In this document: positions 54,706 to 64,000 of the stretch, in pieces
Numbering within the stretch: position 1 is the stretch's first letter
Layout of the letters: each line of letters begins with the position of its first letter
Source: Melitaea cinxia
Lineage: Eukaryota > Arthropoda > Insecta > Lepidoptera > Nymphalidae
Assembly (NCBI RefSeq): GCF_905220565.1
Contig: NC_059404.1
Span: 2,818,472 to 2,882,471 of the forward strand
DNA: 64,000 bases
Direction of reading: 5' to 3'
The notes under the pieces: model-generated
The model's database searches: none
Told to the model about the DNA's origin: nothing
What the model saw: only the letters and a program-made list of their open reading frames with translations
Position numbers and translations under genes: made by a program

Positions 54706-55212
54706 CGACAAAAAAAAAAATCAAATAAATTGTGTAATTATGTTTAATATTGATAGTAAAGTTTTAATAGTAATACTCTAGCAGTAAGATAAAGCTAATA
54801 CTTTATCGCATTTAAAATAAAAGTTCGTTTTTCTTTTAATTTTAATTTTAATATATTTATAAAGGAATTCTTATTAATATTGGTTCGGAAATAAATGTTC
54901 CTAAAAAGTACTTATATTTTTCGGTACAAGTACATTTAGATTAATTTATAGTAATAAAATATAATACGGTATGAATAATACCAAGTTGTACGTATAATCA
55001 AATTCCCTGGCGGTAAAACTCAGTTACGTTCGGAATTCTAACTGGCGGCCATTTTGAAGTGATCGGTTGGATAAGCTCTGGTCTCGAACCAGAGACAAAC
55101 TTCATTTTATAGACTACTAGCAATGATCGTGGCTTTGCTTAATAATTTTAAAGTAACCTGAGTTACAAGATATTTCCGTTATTTCATTTAGCTCTTTCTA
55201 TTTTTATACGAC
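54706..55212. other. Unassigned DNA
   Basis: 55010-55105 is GC-richer ('ccctggcggtaaaactcag', 'tggcggccattttgaag') and ends in a short inverted repeat 'gtctcgaaccagagac'; nature unknown. Confidence 0.35.
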
Positions 55213-55735
55213 TAGTTCTGCAAAAAGTGTACGGCTTACCTGATAAGTAGTTAATTGATATATATATATATTTTTATTATTCTTTTTATTTATTTATGTA
55301 TTTTTTATGATAGTGCTAATGATAATAATAAATTCTTTATTTTATTATAAGTATTTGAATGTAGACATTTGTATGTAAGTTTATTATACATCTACACCAC
55401 CTACCCAATTTATATAATAAGTTTCCTTTCTATGTATGGGTTGTCTGGAAGAAATGGCTAATTAGCCATAAGTCCGCCCATTGTACTTCACTGTCTGTAA
55501 CTATCTTTATGCTTTGTTTATAATTTATTTGTGGTGTACAATAAAGTATAAAATAATAATAATAATAAGTAGTTACTGTAGCCCACAGACGTCTGTGAAG
55601 CATCGCAAGCGCGTTGCCGACTCTACTTGAGAGTAGTATTACTTAGCTGTGATCTTCTGAAAGGTTGACGTATTTTCAAATACAGAATATTCCAAATTTG
55701 AGCAGGATTATCATGCTGTGCCCTACCTCATTATA
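55213..55735 (-). repeat. Family A element interrupted by a LINE tail
   Basis: Minus-strand family A is split: 55213-55253 ('agtgtacggcttacctgataag') and 55565-55735 ('gcatcgcaagcgcgttgccg', 'cttagctgtgatcttctg', 'atgctgtgccctacctca'). An 11-bp repeat 'ataagtagtta' (55243-55253, 55565-55575) brackets the inserted family K sequence. Confidence 0.9.
55254..55564 (+). mobile_element. Family K LINE 3' end inserted in family A
   Basis: 'gaatgtagacatttgtatg', 'ggctaattagccataag', 'gtgtacaataaagtataaaa' with an (AAT)n tail; 11-bp target-site duplication on both sides. A 5'-truncated retrotransposon insertion of about 310 bp. Confidence 0.92.
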
Positions 55736-56990
55736 TCGTATTTATATGTATGTAAAAAATTAAATATATGATACAATATTTTATTTTAAATTAGTAATTT
55801 AAGTTTACGATAATTTTGAATATTTAAAATATGAAATGTCCAGATTCGAATTTTAGTCGATCAAATAAGAATGCTTGTTTGTATTTTAAATACACATATT
55901 GATTAAGTGCCGTGAAAACTACTTGATCTGTCTGATAGCATAATGGATCTCGAGTTTATGTGTATTGTGAATTGATAATTAAAGATAATAATCAATGAAA
56001 ATGATTAATAAAGATGATAATAACAATATTTTGAAAATTCATCATATTGCTTCATTTAAACAATATTTCAGTAAAAGTCTCTACGTATTTAGGTGGACAC
56101 GTAAAAATTTACAAATACCGGGATGTTTGGCGCGAACTTGGGGATGCCTATGTCCAGCAAAGGACTGCAATAGACTGACTATCAGAAATACAGACATGAG
56201 AACTTTACAATTGTTATCTAATTATTTTTGTATTCTACAACTTTTTTCTGTTTTAAGTAAAACAAGAAGCTTATTTGTTTTTAAATGTTAATCACCCATG
56301 GTTTCACATGGTTACCTCATGTTAATTTTCGATAATGTTTAGATGGCGTTGCATTGAAACTTATGATTTATTACTTTTATGCTGTTCTGACTTAGAACGT
56401 TATAACAACACATAGTTTTATCGCATACATTCTTTGCATAAAGTAACATACATAATATAGTTTTTATGTATAAAAAGTTAGTGTATATTCTATGCTGACT
56501 TTTTGGTTTTATCATTATTATTAACTAATGCGGTGAACTTTCTACCGTTTGCTTTTTACCGTGTGTATTTTTTTTATGAATATCATGTTCTTTAATTTTT
56601 TTTTCTATTAATCTTGTCCTGACAGTAACGAATAAAAAAAATTATTCAATTTGACGCTTTTCCGAAGTTAGCGTACATACATTTTGCATTTTTATTTACA
56701 CAAGATTACATTTTCATACATATACTATTTTCAAAGTTTTTCAACTAAAATAAATAATCTAAGCGCCGGCCGTTATTATTTACAAAGTATTACCTTTTGA
56801 TGTAAAAACTTTTTAATTTTCTGTGGTGGTTAAAATAACTTGTTAAAAATATATAATTTTCCTTTTACGTTTTGTTTTGTATGAAGCCTATTAAATCAAA
56901 GCTCGTTGAACAAAGACTCGATTGATTTTTAATTTGATTATAATTACAATATTTTTGTAATGTTTTTTTAAATATAGCTTATTTATAATA
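55736..56990. other. Mostly unassigned; family C scrap
   Basis: 56120-56180 ('gcgcgaacttggggatgcc', 'gtccagcaaaggactgcaat') is a family C 3' fragment on the plus strand. The rest shows nothing I can support. Confidence 0.45.
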
Positions 56991-57262
56991 CTAGCGACCC
57001 GCACCGGCTTTGTACGGTTACAATGCTGATACTAAATATAAAATTAATATTTGCAATGTAAACACAAAAAATGTGTTTATTTAAGACATCAAATTAGAAA
57101 CCTTTGAAACTACCAGAGTTCCTCTACTATATTATGTATGTATGTATATAAACCTTCCTCTGGAATCACTATATTTAGTATGCTAAAGAAAATCGAATCA
57201 AAATCCGTTGCGTAGCTTTAAAGATCTAAACATACGGAGAGCGGAAATCTACTTTGTTTTAT
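56991..57262 (+). repeat. Family G repeat, near full-length
   Basis: 'ctagcgacccgcaccggct', 'cagagttcctctactatat', 'aaccttcctctggaatcac', 'aaagaaaatcgaatcaaaatcc', 'acggagagcggaaatctac'. Confidence 0.85.
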
Positions 57263-57299
57263 ACTATTTAGTGATGTATACAAATTTTATTATTATTTA

Positions 57300-57545
57300 A
57301 ATATAGCATAGTTCCACTACCATCTTGGAATTGATAAAGCCGACATATGGCGGGATAACCATCTAACTCCTGGCTTTGAAATGCACGGGTCGAGGATGGG
57401 CAGCAGCGTCTTAGATGCGACAAAGTCCGCCCAGCGTGGTGACTATGGGCAACACACATGAGTTCGCGCCATATTTGGTGCGGACTTGTGGAGGCCTATG
57501 TTTAGTAGTGGACTGCGGTAAGCTGAAATGATGATGATAATGAAA
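57300..57545 (+). repeat. Family C retroposon, 5'-truncated, (ATG)n tail
   Basis: 'agttccactaccatcttgg', 'atggcgggataaccatc', 'gatgggcagcagcgtcttag', 'ggaggcctatgtttagtagtgg', then 'gaaatgatgatgataatga'. The tail motif differs from the (GTGA)n of the 15880 copy. Confidence 0.9.
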
Positions 57546-58311
57546 TAAACAGTACTAATAATTTTTACTAGCAATCATTTATGAAAATCACGGAAGATAC
57601 AAGAATATTGTTTCGGATGATATTGTTTTTTTTTTAAATAAAATCGTCGTTAGTAATTTCAAGTTAAGTTTGAGCTTTCCATTTGTACGGATTAACGCAC
57701 ATTGAGCAATATATAATATAGCAATGCAATAATATAATGTCTTCCAAACTAATAACCTCCTTAATTTAGCTTGTTTTTTACGAAATAGTTATTTGACTGA
57801 TGTAGATTTCTAATGAAATTGTTATTTATTTGCTACGAATTACGTCTGTACACTTGCCTATATATAGTCAAAATAATCTTAATAAACTTAGTGTTAGATC
57901 GACTTTCATTGGGTTTGGTTTCCGTCATAACCTTCCCTCACACGTCGTTCCTCACTCAACCATAGACTGTATCATACACCATTGAAATGCCTTATTTTAG
58001 GCAAAAATAATGCACACGTGCTTTAAATTTTAGTAGGTTAAATAATCACTAATTACATTAGCTAAGGCCGGCTTTATCTTCAGTGAATTATTAAGTGTAC
58101 ATTAACATTATAATTTTTTAAATGTATTTTTATCAAATTTTTATTGATGATTAGAGTGTATGAATAATTCTTTCTCAAGTTTTTTTTTTGTTAAAACTTA
58201 CAATCTTTTTAGTTTCACACATGAAATTGTTTAATGGTTTTTCTGTAACGATTATTCTTTTTTCCTAAAATACTAAGGTTTTTACACCTGTCCAGGGTTG
58301 TAAGCTAACTT
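57546..58311. other. Unassigned AT-rich DNA
   Basis: Possible promoter or 5' region of the gene whose signal-peptide exon is at 58692; no specific element identified. Confidence 0.35.
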
Positions 58312-58530
58312 GAATAAGCCTGTTGGCGCAGTTTGTAACTCTGCTTTCTGTTCCGCGGGTTGCGGGTTCGATTCCCGTATGAGTCTGGGTGTACTATGTG
58401 TATTTATGTATATTTCTATGTATCGTTATTAAAAAAAATTTATCTAGCTATCACAGTCAGCTGTTACCTGTAACACAAGGATTAAGTTGCTTAACATAGG
58501 AACAGGCGACCCTGTGTGTATGTTATAAGA
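58312..58530 (+). repeat. tRNA-derived SINE, family S2
   Basis: Head 'cctgttggcgcagtttgta' and 'ttgcgggttcgattcccgt', then 'gagtctgggtgtactatgtg', 'ctgttacctgtaacacaagg', 'ggcgaccctgtgtgtatg'. Same family as 830-968 (minus). Confidence 0.82.
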
Positions 58531-58691
58531 TATATGTATATGCAAATTTTCATGGAAATCGATGTATTATTATCTAAAATATATATATTGACTTAATAGA
58601 CAAATGAAAGCATAGACTGGTATGTAAGGTTAAAATGGAATTCATAATATAATAATGATTTTTTAAGAAGAAAATTCTGTTACAGGTAAAA

Positions 58692-58761
58692 ATGGCGCAA
58701 AACCTGTTGCCATTCTGTGTCATTGCTTTACTAGTGATTACCGTCGGAGTCAACGCTAAAC
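58692..58761 (+). CDS. Secreted protein, first coding exon (signal peptide)
   Basis: The exon runs from an acceptor (ctgttacag, ends 58685) through a six-base leader to ATG at 58692 and a consensus donor AAAC|gtaagt (gt at 58762-58763), leaving phase 1. The 23 complete codons give a textbook signal peptide: MAQNLLPF at the start, a hydrophobic core at residues 8-20 (FCVIALLVITVGV) and a -3/-1 site V-x-A at residues 20-22, then K23. The upstream acceptor implies a separate 5' untranslated exon. Everything to the right edge is either intron or contains small downstream exons; two weak candidates with compatible phase are at 60228 and 60674. Family unknown. Confidence 0.72.
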
Positions 58762-58763
58762 GT

Positions 58764-59109
58764 AAGTATCCAGTTTATTATAAAACGGCTTAACTCATTT
58801 GATTCTGGATTTTTATAATATTGAGGAGGTATAAAAAGGTATGGTTCAGCTGATAAGTGGTAACCGTAGAAGGTAGTGCGCTGCAGACCTAGCCTGCTAT
58901 TTTAGATATACTGGTAAGTGTTGCTAGAATATGAAATATATTGCTCACATTATAAGCAAATATAACGAATAACTTTCATTAAATCAATTTTGAAGTTTTA
59001 CTTCTTACTAAAACTTATGCAATGGTCATTCGATTGATTTAAAAAAAATTAAAAATTTTATAATAAAGAATCTTTTTTTTTTTTTTAATATAAACACACA
59101 AATACACAC
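58764..59109. other. Intron 5' part, unassigned
   Basis: AT-rich; 58825-58905 contains a faint family A-like stretch ('atggttcagctgataagtgg', 'taaccgtagaaggtagtgcg'). Confidence 0.4.
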
Positions 59110-59252
59110 TTCAGCCTATTGCAGTCCACTGCTGGACTAGGCCTCCACATGTTTGCGCCAAAAATGGCGTGAACTCATGTGTGTTGTCCATAGCGACCAC
59201 GCTGGGCAGGCGGGTTGGTGACCACAGGGCTGGCTTAGTCGCACCGAAGACG
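59110..59252 (-). repeat. Family C retroposon, truncated at the same point as 3962-4130
   Basis: 'cttcagcctattgcagtcc', 'ggcgtgaactcatgtgtg', 'ctgggcaggcgggttggtg', ending 'gtcgcaccgaagacgc' and then T's. Confidence 0.9.
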
Positions 59253-60227
59253 CTTTTTTAAATTGATTGTTTGTTTTAATGTATTTATTTATATTACAAG
59301 TGTAATCGTTGTCATAATATTTACAAAATGGGACAAATTTAACAAAAATGTATGTATAGAGTTAACTTTTTAATTAAGATTTATGGTCATTACTTTGTAC
59401 AAACTGAGATAAATTAAAAAAAAAAAAAATCAATCGATATAGATTATCAAAAGAATGAAGAACGTGTTTTGCATGAAATGTTACGTTGCGTGTTCAACGA
59501 ATTTTAACAAAAGAAATAATCTCCAAATGTACTCGTATCAATACATGTTTTCGCGCATTTTTCTTGATTAGACCCTTTTCAGTTCGCTGAAAATTACTCC
59601 AAGTGTATGGTAAAACCGAATTCGGTTTTTGGATATTGTTACTTCAATCTATTTGTGGAAACAAAATAATGGATGTGAAAACTCTTAAAGGTTATTTTTG
59701 AATTTATTTTTGGTTCGTTATATTTTTATGCGGTATGTTGTTGTTACTTTTCACTTGTAAAAATCTCTTCTATTTCTTTTCGTAAATTTACGTAATGTCT
59801 AAAAATAATATTTTATAGTACCGATTGATCGTATAGGTATTTTAATTAATCAAGCTGAATAGCTGAAAAAAGCTTATTCTAAATTCGAATTCTACAATTT
59901 AAACTAATGAATCCGTATTTGAATCCGTCAGTTATCCATCTATGATTACTATGGAGGTGATAGAGTCACTTTTAGTTTGAACCACACCAAGATGAAAAAA
60001 TATTCCAGTTAAGTAACGATCAAAATTTTTCTGTTACTTCAACAACAATCGTAGCTTCAAGCATATCAACTCACTCAAAATTAATCACTCTTAATTTTAA
60101 TTGAAATTTCGTTTGTACCTTCATTATGATATACAATCTTATTTTGGGATTTTAGGTGATGCGTGTTTGTTTTTACATAAAACATTAAGACACGTACTTA
60201 TCTGTAGTTGTATGTACAAGTTTTCAG
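59253..60227. other. Intron, unassigned
   Basis: AT-rich, no repeat recognised. Confidence 0.4.
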
Positions 60228-60277
60228 CGGTTGCCTTCCGTAAGTTAGCAGCTGATGCTTGTTTAAAGATCGTTTAA
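60228..60277 (+). CDS. Weak candidate terminal exon after the 58692 exon
   Basis: Acceptor acaagttttcag (ends 60227) followed by a frame that, joined in phase 1 to the signal-peptide exon, reads PVAFRKLAADACLKIV and TAA. The mature product would be only about 17 residues. An open run of this length is easily produced by chance, so this is only a candidate. Confidence 0.2.
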
Positions 60278-60673
60278 GCTAGTTCGCTTTAACTTTACTT
60301 AAGTTTGTAAGAGTGGTAAATTACATAAGATTGACCTCTTGTGTTGTGAGTAACTTTGGTTTAGCACGTGATACAGGTAAGCATTAAAAATTGTTGTTTT
60401 GTGTTTTCGTCTTCTTTGCCCAACTATACTAGTAACATTTATACTTTTAATAATTAATAATTTGTTATATTTATACTTTTAATAAAATTGTAATACGTCC
60501 AATTCAGTATATCGAAGATATTTTGGAAATATTTAGGGACCATTTTGCATTTGATTTAGAAGCTAGAAGGTATAATATTTAAGCTGCCAAATGACATGTT
60601 TTTCCTCGTCGGAAAAATAAATTAGTAATTGTGAAAATGTTTTCAAAAATAGATCCTCAATAATTTATAACAG

Positions 60674-60736
60674 ACAGCGGAGGCAGAGGTTTGCCAGCTT
60701 CCTCTTTGGATCTAATAATTGAGATGGGAATTGAGA
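60674..60736 (+). CDS. Weak candidate 63-nt exon after the 58692 exon
   Basis: Acceptor atttataacag (ends 60673) and donor TTGAGA|gtaaag (gt at 60737-60738) enclose 63 nt, a symmetric phase 1-1 exon. In phase with the signal-peptide exon it reads H-SGGRGLPASSLDLIIEMGIE. GC content is visibly above its surroundings. No downstream partner was identified. Confidence 0.28.
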
Positions 60737-60738
60737 GT

Positions 60739-61124
60739 AAAGTCATTTATTTTTCTTGCGTTTTCTTGTGACGAGTTAATGAATTACGGCAATATTTTAA
60801 AAATAGAACTCAAACAAATGAATAGAAATGTATTGGTAAATAAAATACACATTTTTAAAAATACGTTAATATGGAATTTCTCATAAGTTAAATTACTAAA
60901 AAAATATTTATAAGTATACATCTACTACTGTTCTAAGAACACTGCTCCGTTTGCCATTGATATAATTTAATTGTTTCAAATTCTATCTATCGTTACTTTT
61001 ATGAATTGAAGGTAAACTGTACAAATAAATAAAATTGAAGTGTCTGTTTTTAATATTAAAATAATTGCTTTTTCCTAAATTAATATATGTTTACATGGTA
61101 CATATACCAAAATAACATTTTTTA
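60739..61124. other. Unassigned AT-rich DNA
   Basis: Nothing supported. Confidence 0.4.
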
Positions 61125-61325
61125 TAAGTTTTTGTCTGTCTATTTGTCTGTTTGTTTGTTTAGCTAATCTCTGAAACGGTGGGACTGATTTTGACGGGAC
61201 TTTCACTGGCATATAGCTGATGTAATAAGGAGATACTTTTATTTTAGTTTTTTTTTATAACTGCGAACTCAACAATAACTATTTTGTAAAATTCTACGCG
61301 GACAAAGTCGCGGGCACAGCTATAA
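61125..61325 (+). repeat. Family E element
   Basis: 'agtttttgtctgtctatttg', 'gctaatctctgaaacgg', 'ctgattttgacgggacttt', 'acgcggacaaagtcgcggg', 'cacagctat'. Confidence 0.87.
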
Positions 61326-61493
61326 ATAATAAAATCCACAAAAAAAAATGAATATGTGATAGATTTAAATTCTACTAGAACTCTTAGTTACATTAAAGGT
61401 ACAGGCTTTAAAGGAATGCTATACTGATTTACCTTATTTTTTACCGTGAAGAATTTCGTGTAAAAAATCTGAGACACTTAAGAAGCAGGTTAG

Positions 61494-61601
61494 ATGGCGA
61501 TAGAAGAGGTTGTTGCAATATCAATTGTTATCGCTACAGCAATTTGCTTTATTATTGTTACTTTCCTTGTTCAAAGATTGTCTAAGGAGATCGCTTTTTA
61601 G
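61494..61601 (+). CDS. Candidate 35-residue single-pass membrane micropeptide
   Basis: ATG at 61494 to TAG at 61599-61601 encodes 35 residues with a clean tripartite layout: an acidic N-terminus (MAIEE), a 20-21 residue hydrophobic segment at about residues 6-26 (VVAISIVIATAICFIIVTFL), and a polar, basic C-terminus (QRLSKEIAF). This layout is that of small single-pass membrane peptides. An acceptor-like agaagcag ends at 61488, five bases before the ATG, so it may be the start of a coding exon or a complete small gene. The initiation context (TTAG-ATG-G) is only fair. It lies downstream, on the same strand, of the 58692 signal-peptide exon but cannot be joined to it in phase (an in-frame TAG would follow). 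It is not similar to the sarcolamban-type peptides I know. Chance cannot be excluded without conservation data. Confidence 0.4.
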   Translation: MAIEEVVAISIVIATAICFIIVTFLVQRLSKEIAF

Positions 61602-61695
61602 CGATAAGACCCACTTTTGTTATTTTTTTTTCTCTTTCTTTGTGTTTGTATTTTTTGCTGTATAAAAATAATATCATTTATATTATATCTATAAT

Positions 61696-61960
61696 ACAAC
61701 TGAGCTAGAGCACAGTAGGAAATTTCCTGTTTAAAATATGGAGCAGCCCGTCTGGAATAGTACCTCGAACTTACAGAAGATCACAGCTAAATAATAATGT
61801 TTGCAAGCAGTGTTGTGTTACTGTTGGTGAGTAAGCTGACCTCCTGAAGAGCTCCTGGGAGGAAATAGGGATTGGGTCGGCAACGCGCTTACAATGCTTC
61901 TGGTGGTGCAGGCGTCTATAAGCTACGGTAATTGCTAATTGCTAGTTGTATAAAAATAAA
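61696..61960 (+). repeat. Family A element, near full-length
   Basis: 'gagcacagtaggaaatttcc', 'ggagcagcccgtctggaat', 'cttacagaagatcacagct', 'gattgggtcggcaacgcgc', 'cttctggtggtgcaggcg', 'ctagttgtataaaaataaaa'. Confidence 0.92.
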
Positions 61961-62580
61961 AACACATTGCCAGTAGTAAGATAGTAAAACGTATTAAATT
62001 ACACATACTATATTACAGTCAGACATATTTTTACTGTTCCCAGTAATTAAATTAATTGTTTCTACTGTTATATAAATTCTTTCCAGTTGATATTACATAT
62101 GTTTGTGGATAACAAACAAGTATATATGAAACGAATGAGAGTAATACATTGTTCGTTTGTTTCGTCACGTCAAAATTTGCGTACCTTTGTGATTTAACAA
62201 GACATTTGCATATTATGTACGATATTTTCAAATTTTACTCATATAACCCGTAAAGTTTAATTTGTTATTTGCTTTTAAGGTTCCCAATCACTTAGTGCTG
62301 CCATGTTGTCATCCAAAGTAATATTTGTGAACATTATTTAATTGACAGAGGTTTGTTCACAGACTTAAAAAAAAATACGATTTTCTCAATTGGACTATTA
62401 TTTTTTTTATGTATCAACTCATTTATAACTTTTGACTGGGTGTACCACAAATAATATGTAAGCAATTTGAATACGTTTAACAAATGTTGTTTAAAATTAA
62501 AACCAATAAATAATAAGCGAGTGTATTCAAACAGCTGCTATCACTAAAATAATCGATACACCATCTCAGGCAGAACTGTA
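61961..62580. other. Unassigned AT-rich DNA
   Basis: Nothing supported. Confidence 0.4.
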
Positions 62581-63590
62581 GGCTTACTCTTGACTTCAAT
62601 CCCAATCTCACAAAAACACGAATTCAATACAGTTCCGGTTCCAATCTATAATATTTTGGTACTCTTGACCAAATCGAGATTTCAATTGAATTGAAATTGG
62701 AATCGAATTGACGATCGGTTTCCGGTGTAGCCATTATAATAAAAAAATAAGAAGAAAATAAAGTTCAACTCATGAAATTTTAGGTTTTTTAAGTTATAAT
62801 GTGTCTCCAATAATTAATTATTATCTATTATATTGTAATTCCTTAAATTAAACCTAAAACTGATTTTTTTAAGCATAAAAACGCAAGATATGTTATACAT
62901 TCTGGCATAATGTGTGTTGCTGTTAAAAAAAGCTCACGACTGGCGCAATTTTGAGACTTCTAAATTTCAAATTATCTCAGTTACGTATTTTCTTAATTTA
63001 TATTTATAATTAACTTATCTTCTTTCTTTATTTACTTCTGTAATAATTTCTGCAATTTTACCAGTGTTAAGCTTAAATTCGTGAACACAAAAGCTTATTA
63101 ATATAGTTAAAACAAAAGATATGAGAGGCTTAAATACTGTGATTTATATCTAAAAATTGCTACCTTAGGTTAAAAGAGGATAAAAAGCTAATTGTTAAGT
63201 ATTTAGTTCTATTTTAATAAATACTGTGATTGTGATATTGTTGATAATATAAAAAAAATACATAGTTTATATGTTAAAAATAAGCGCCAGTCTCACCATT
63301 ACTTAATAAAAAACACTTTAAGATACACAATCGAACACTAAAAAGTTAACTTTATTGAATCGAGTAAATTCGATCCCAAACACGATTTCCAGGTCGATAG
63401 TCAACGTCAAGAGTGCAAAAAATGTATAAGATCGAGAAATCCCAATTTCTATTAGTTACATAAAATTCCACTGTAATTGAGTCAAATCGTGCGCTAGTGT
63501 AGTGTTCAAGAGTACCGAATGATAAGTTCTCGATCCTAATCCTATATCAAAAATCCTATTTCAAATAGGATTGAGTTTCAAGAGTAAGCC
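62581..63590. mobile_element. ~1-kb inverted-repeat element with TACTCTTGA motifs
   Basis: Outer ends GGCTTACTCTTGA (62581-62593) and its inverse TCAAGAGTAAGCC (63578-63590). Beyond the exact 13 bp the two ends stay loosely inverse: 'ggtactcttgaccaaatcgag' (62659-) versus 'gttcaagagtaccgaatgat' (63507-), and both arms carry 'cccaatctc/gaaatccc' and 'gaaattgg' type pieces. The motif TACTCTTGA or its inverse recurs at least four times, with a fifth variant (CACTCTTGA) near 63408. No coding capacity. The layout suggests a non-autonomous DNA transposon. Confidence 0.65.
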
Positions 63591-63595
63591 CACTG

Positions 63596-63705
63596 ATTCG
63601 AATTGAAAAATTCTTTTTGTGTTGGATAGCCCATTTACCGAGCAAGGCTATAGGCTATTTTTTTCACTCAAATTAAGGGGTAAAACTGCAGGGTACTGCT
63701 AGTCT
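63596..63705 (+). repeat. Family O repeat fragment
   Basis: 'tcgaattgaaaaattctttt', 'gttggatagcccatttaccg', 'aggctataggctattttt', 'ctgcagggtactgctagtc'. Confidence 0.82.
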
Positions 63706-64000
63706 TTTTTATATACGATTATAGTTTGTTACAAGAAAGGGACATAATATCTTAGATTGAGTGCGTGTGACAAAAACCTGACTTAACTTTTAATACGAAA
63801 CGCGTGCTATCTCCATCTACTCAAAGGTTGTGTTGTATGTAGTCTCTGGTAATACGAGTAACAAAAACACTTGAAGTATTGAAAAGATTGTTCTTAACAT
63901 CTTCAACTAAACTTGTGATTGTTTTGAGATGTATTTTTTTCCTCTTTTCTTATGTAATTGTTACTTTATCTGTATTATGTATGAAGTGGAAAGATTATTT
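63706..64000. other. Unassigned AT-rich DNA at the window edge
   Basis: Nothing supported. Confidence 0.4.

Overview
The window is a strongly AT-rich, gene-poor stretch of insect nuclear DNA, almost certainly from a lepidopteran and most like a butterfly. The evidence is the set of dispersed repeats: tRNA-headed SINEs ending in a 'gcccagcagtgggatatta' type 3' block, a ~328 bp retroposon ending 'ggcctatgtccagcagtgg', a ~280 bp element ending 'tttgccgacctagttgta', LINE 3' tails, and mariner/pogo class DNA transposons. No bacterial, viral or organellar segment is seen.

Layout: 0-13.9 kb is repeats (families A, B, C, E) and unassigned AT-rich DNA. A minus-strand signal-peptide exon (13942-14038) opens a secreted-protein gene that runs toward lower coordinates, with a GC-rich promoter-like patch behind it (14.3-14.47 kb). 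On the plus strand, 17.7-20.7 kb holds the best multi-exon gene candidate: a 26-nt microexon (17698-17723) that joins in frame to either of two phase-0 terminal exons (18500-18865 or 19754-20296), each starting with hydrophobic residues. From 21 to 58 kb the window is mostly transposable-element debris. The notable items are a 41-bp minisatellite, a 2.8 kb pogo-like transposon with a pipsqueak-type helix-turn-helix exon and GCGTCCA subterminal arrays nested inside another repeat, a 2.0 kb near-perfect palindrome built from two mariner-like ends, a foldback MITE, a decayed mariner, several LINE C-terminal remnants and a tRNA-like locus. One possible exon lies at 34916-35040.

The right end (58.7-64 kb) contains a plus-strand signal-peptide exon (58692-58761) with a consensus donor, two weak candidate downstream exons, a 35-residue single-pass membrane micropeptide ORF (61494-61601) and a ~1 kb terminal-inverted-repeat element with a recurrent TACTCTTGA motif.

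No operon-like logic applies; the genes are separate eukaryotic transcription units with long introns full of repeats. Gene products could not be assigned to named families. Repeat family letters (A, B, C, D...) are local labels defined by comparing copies within this window.
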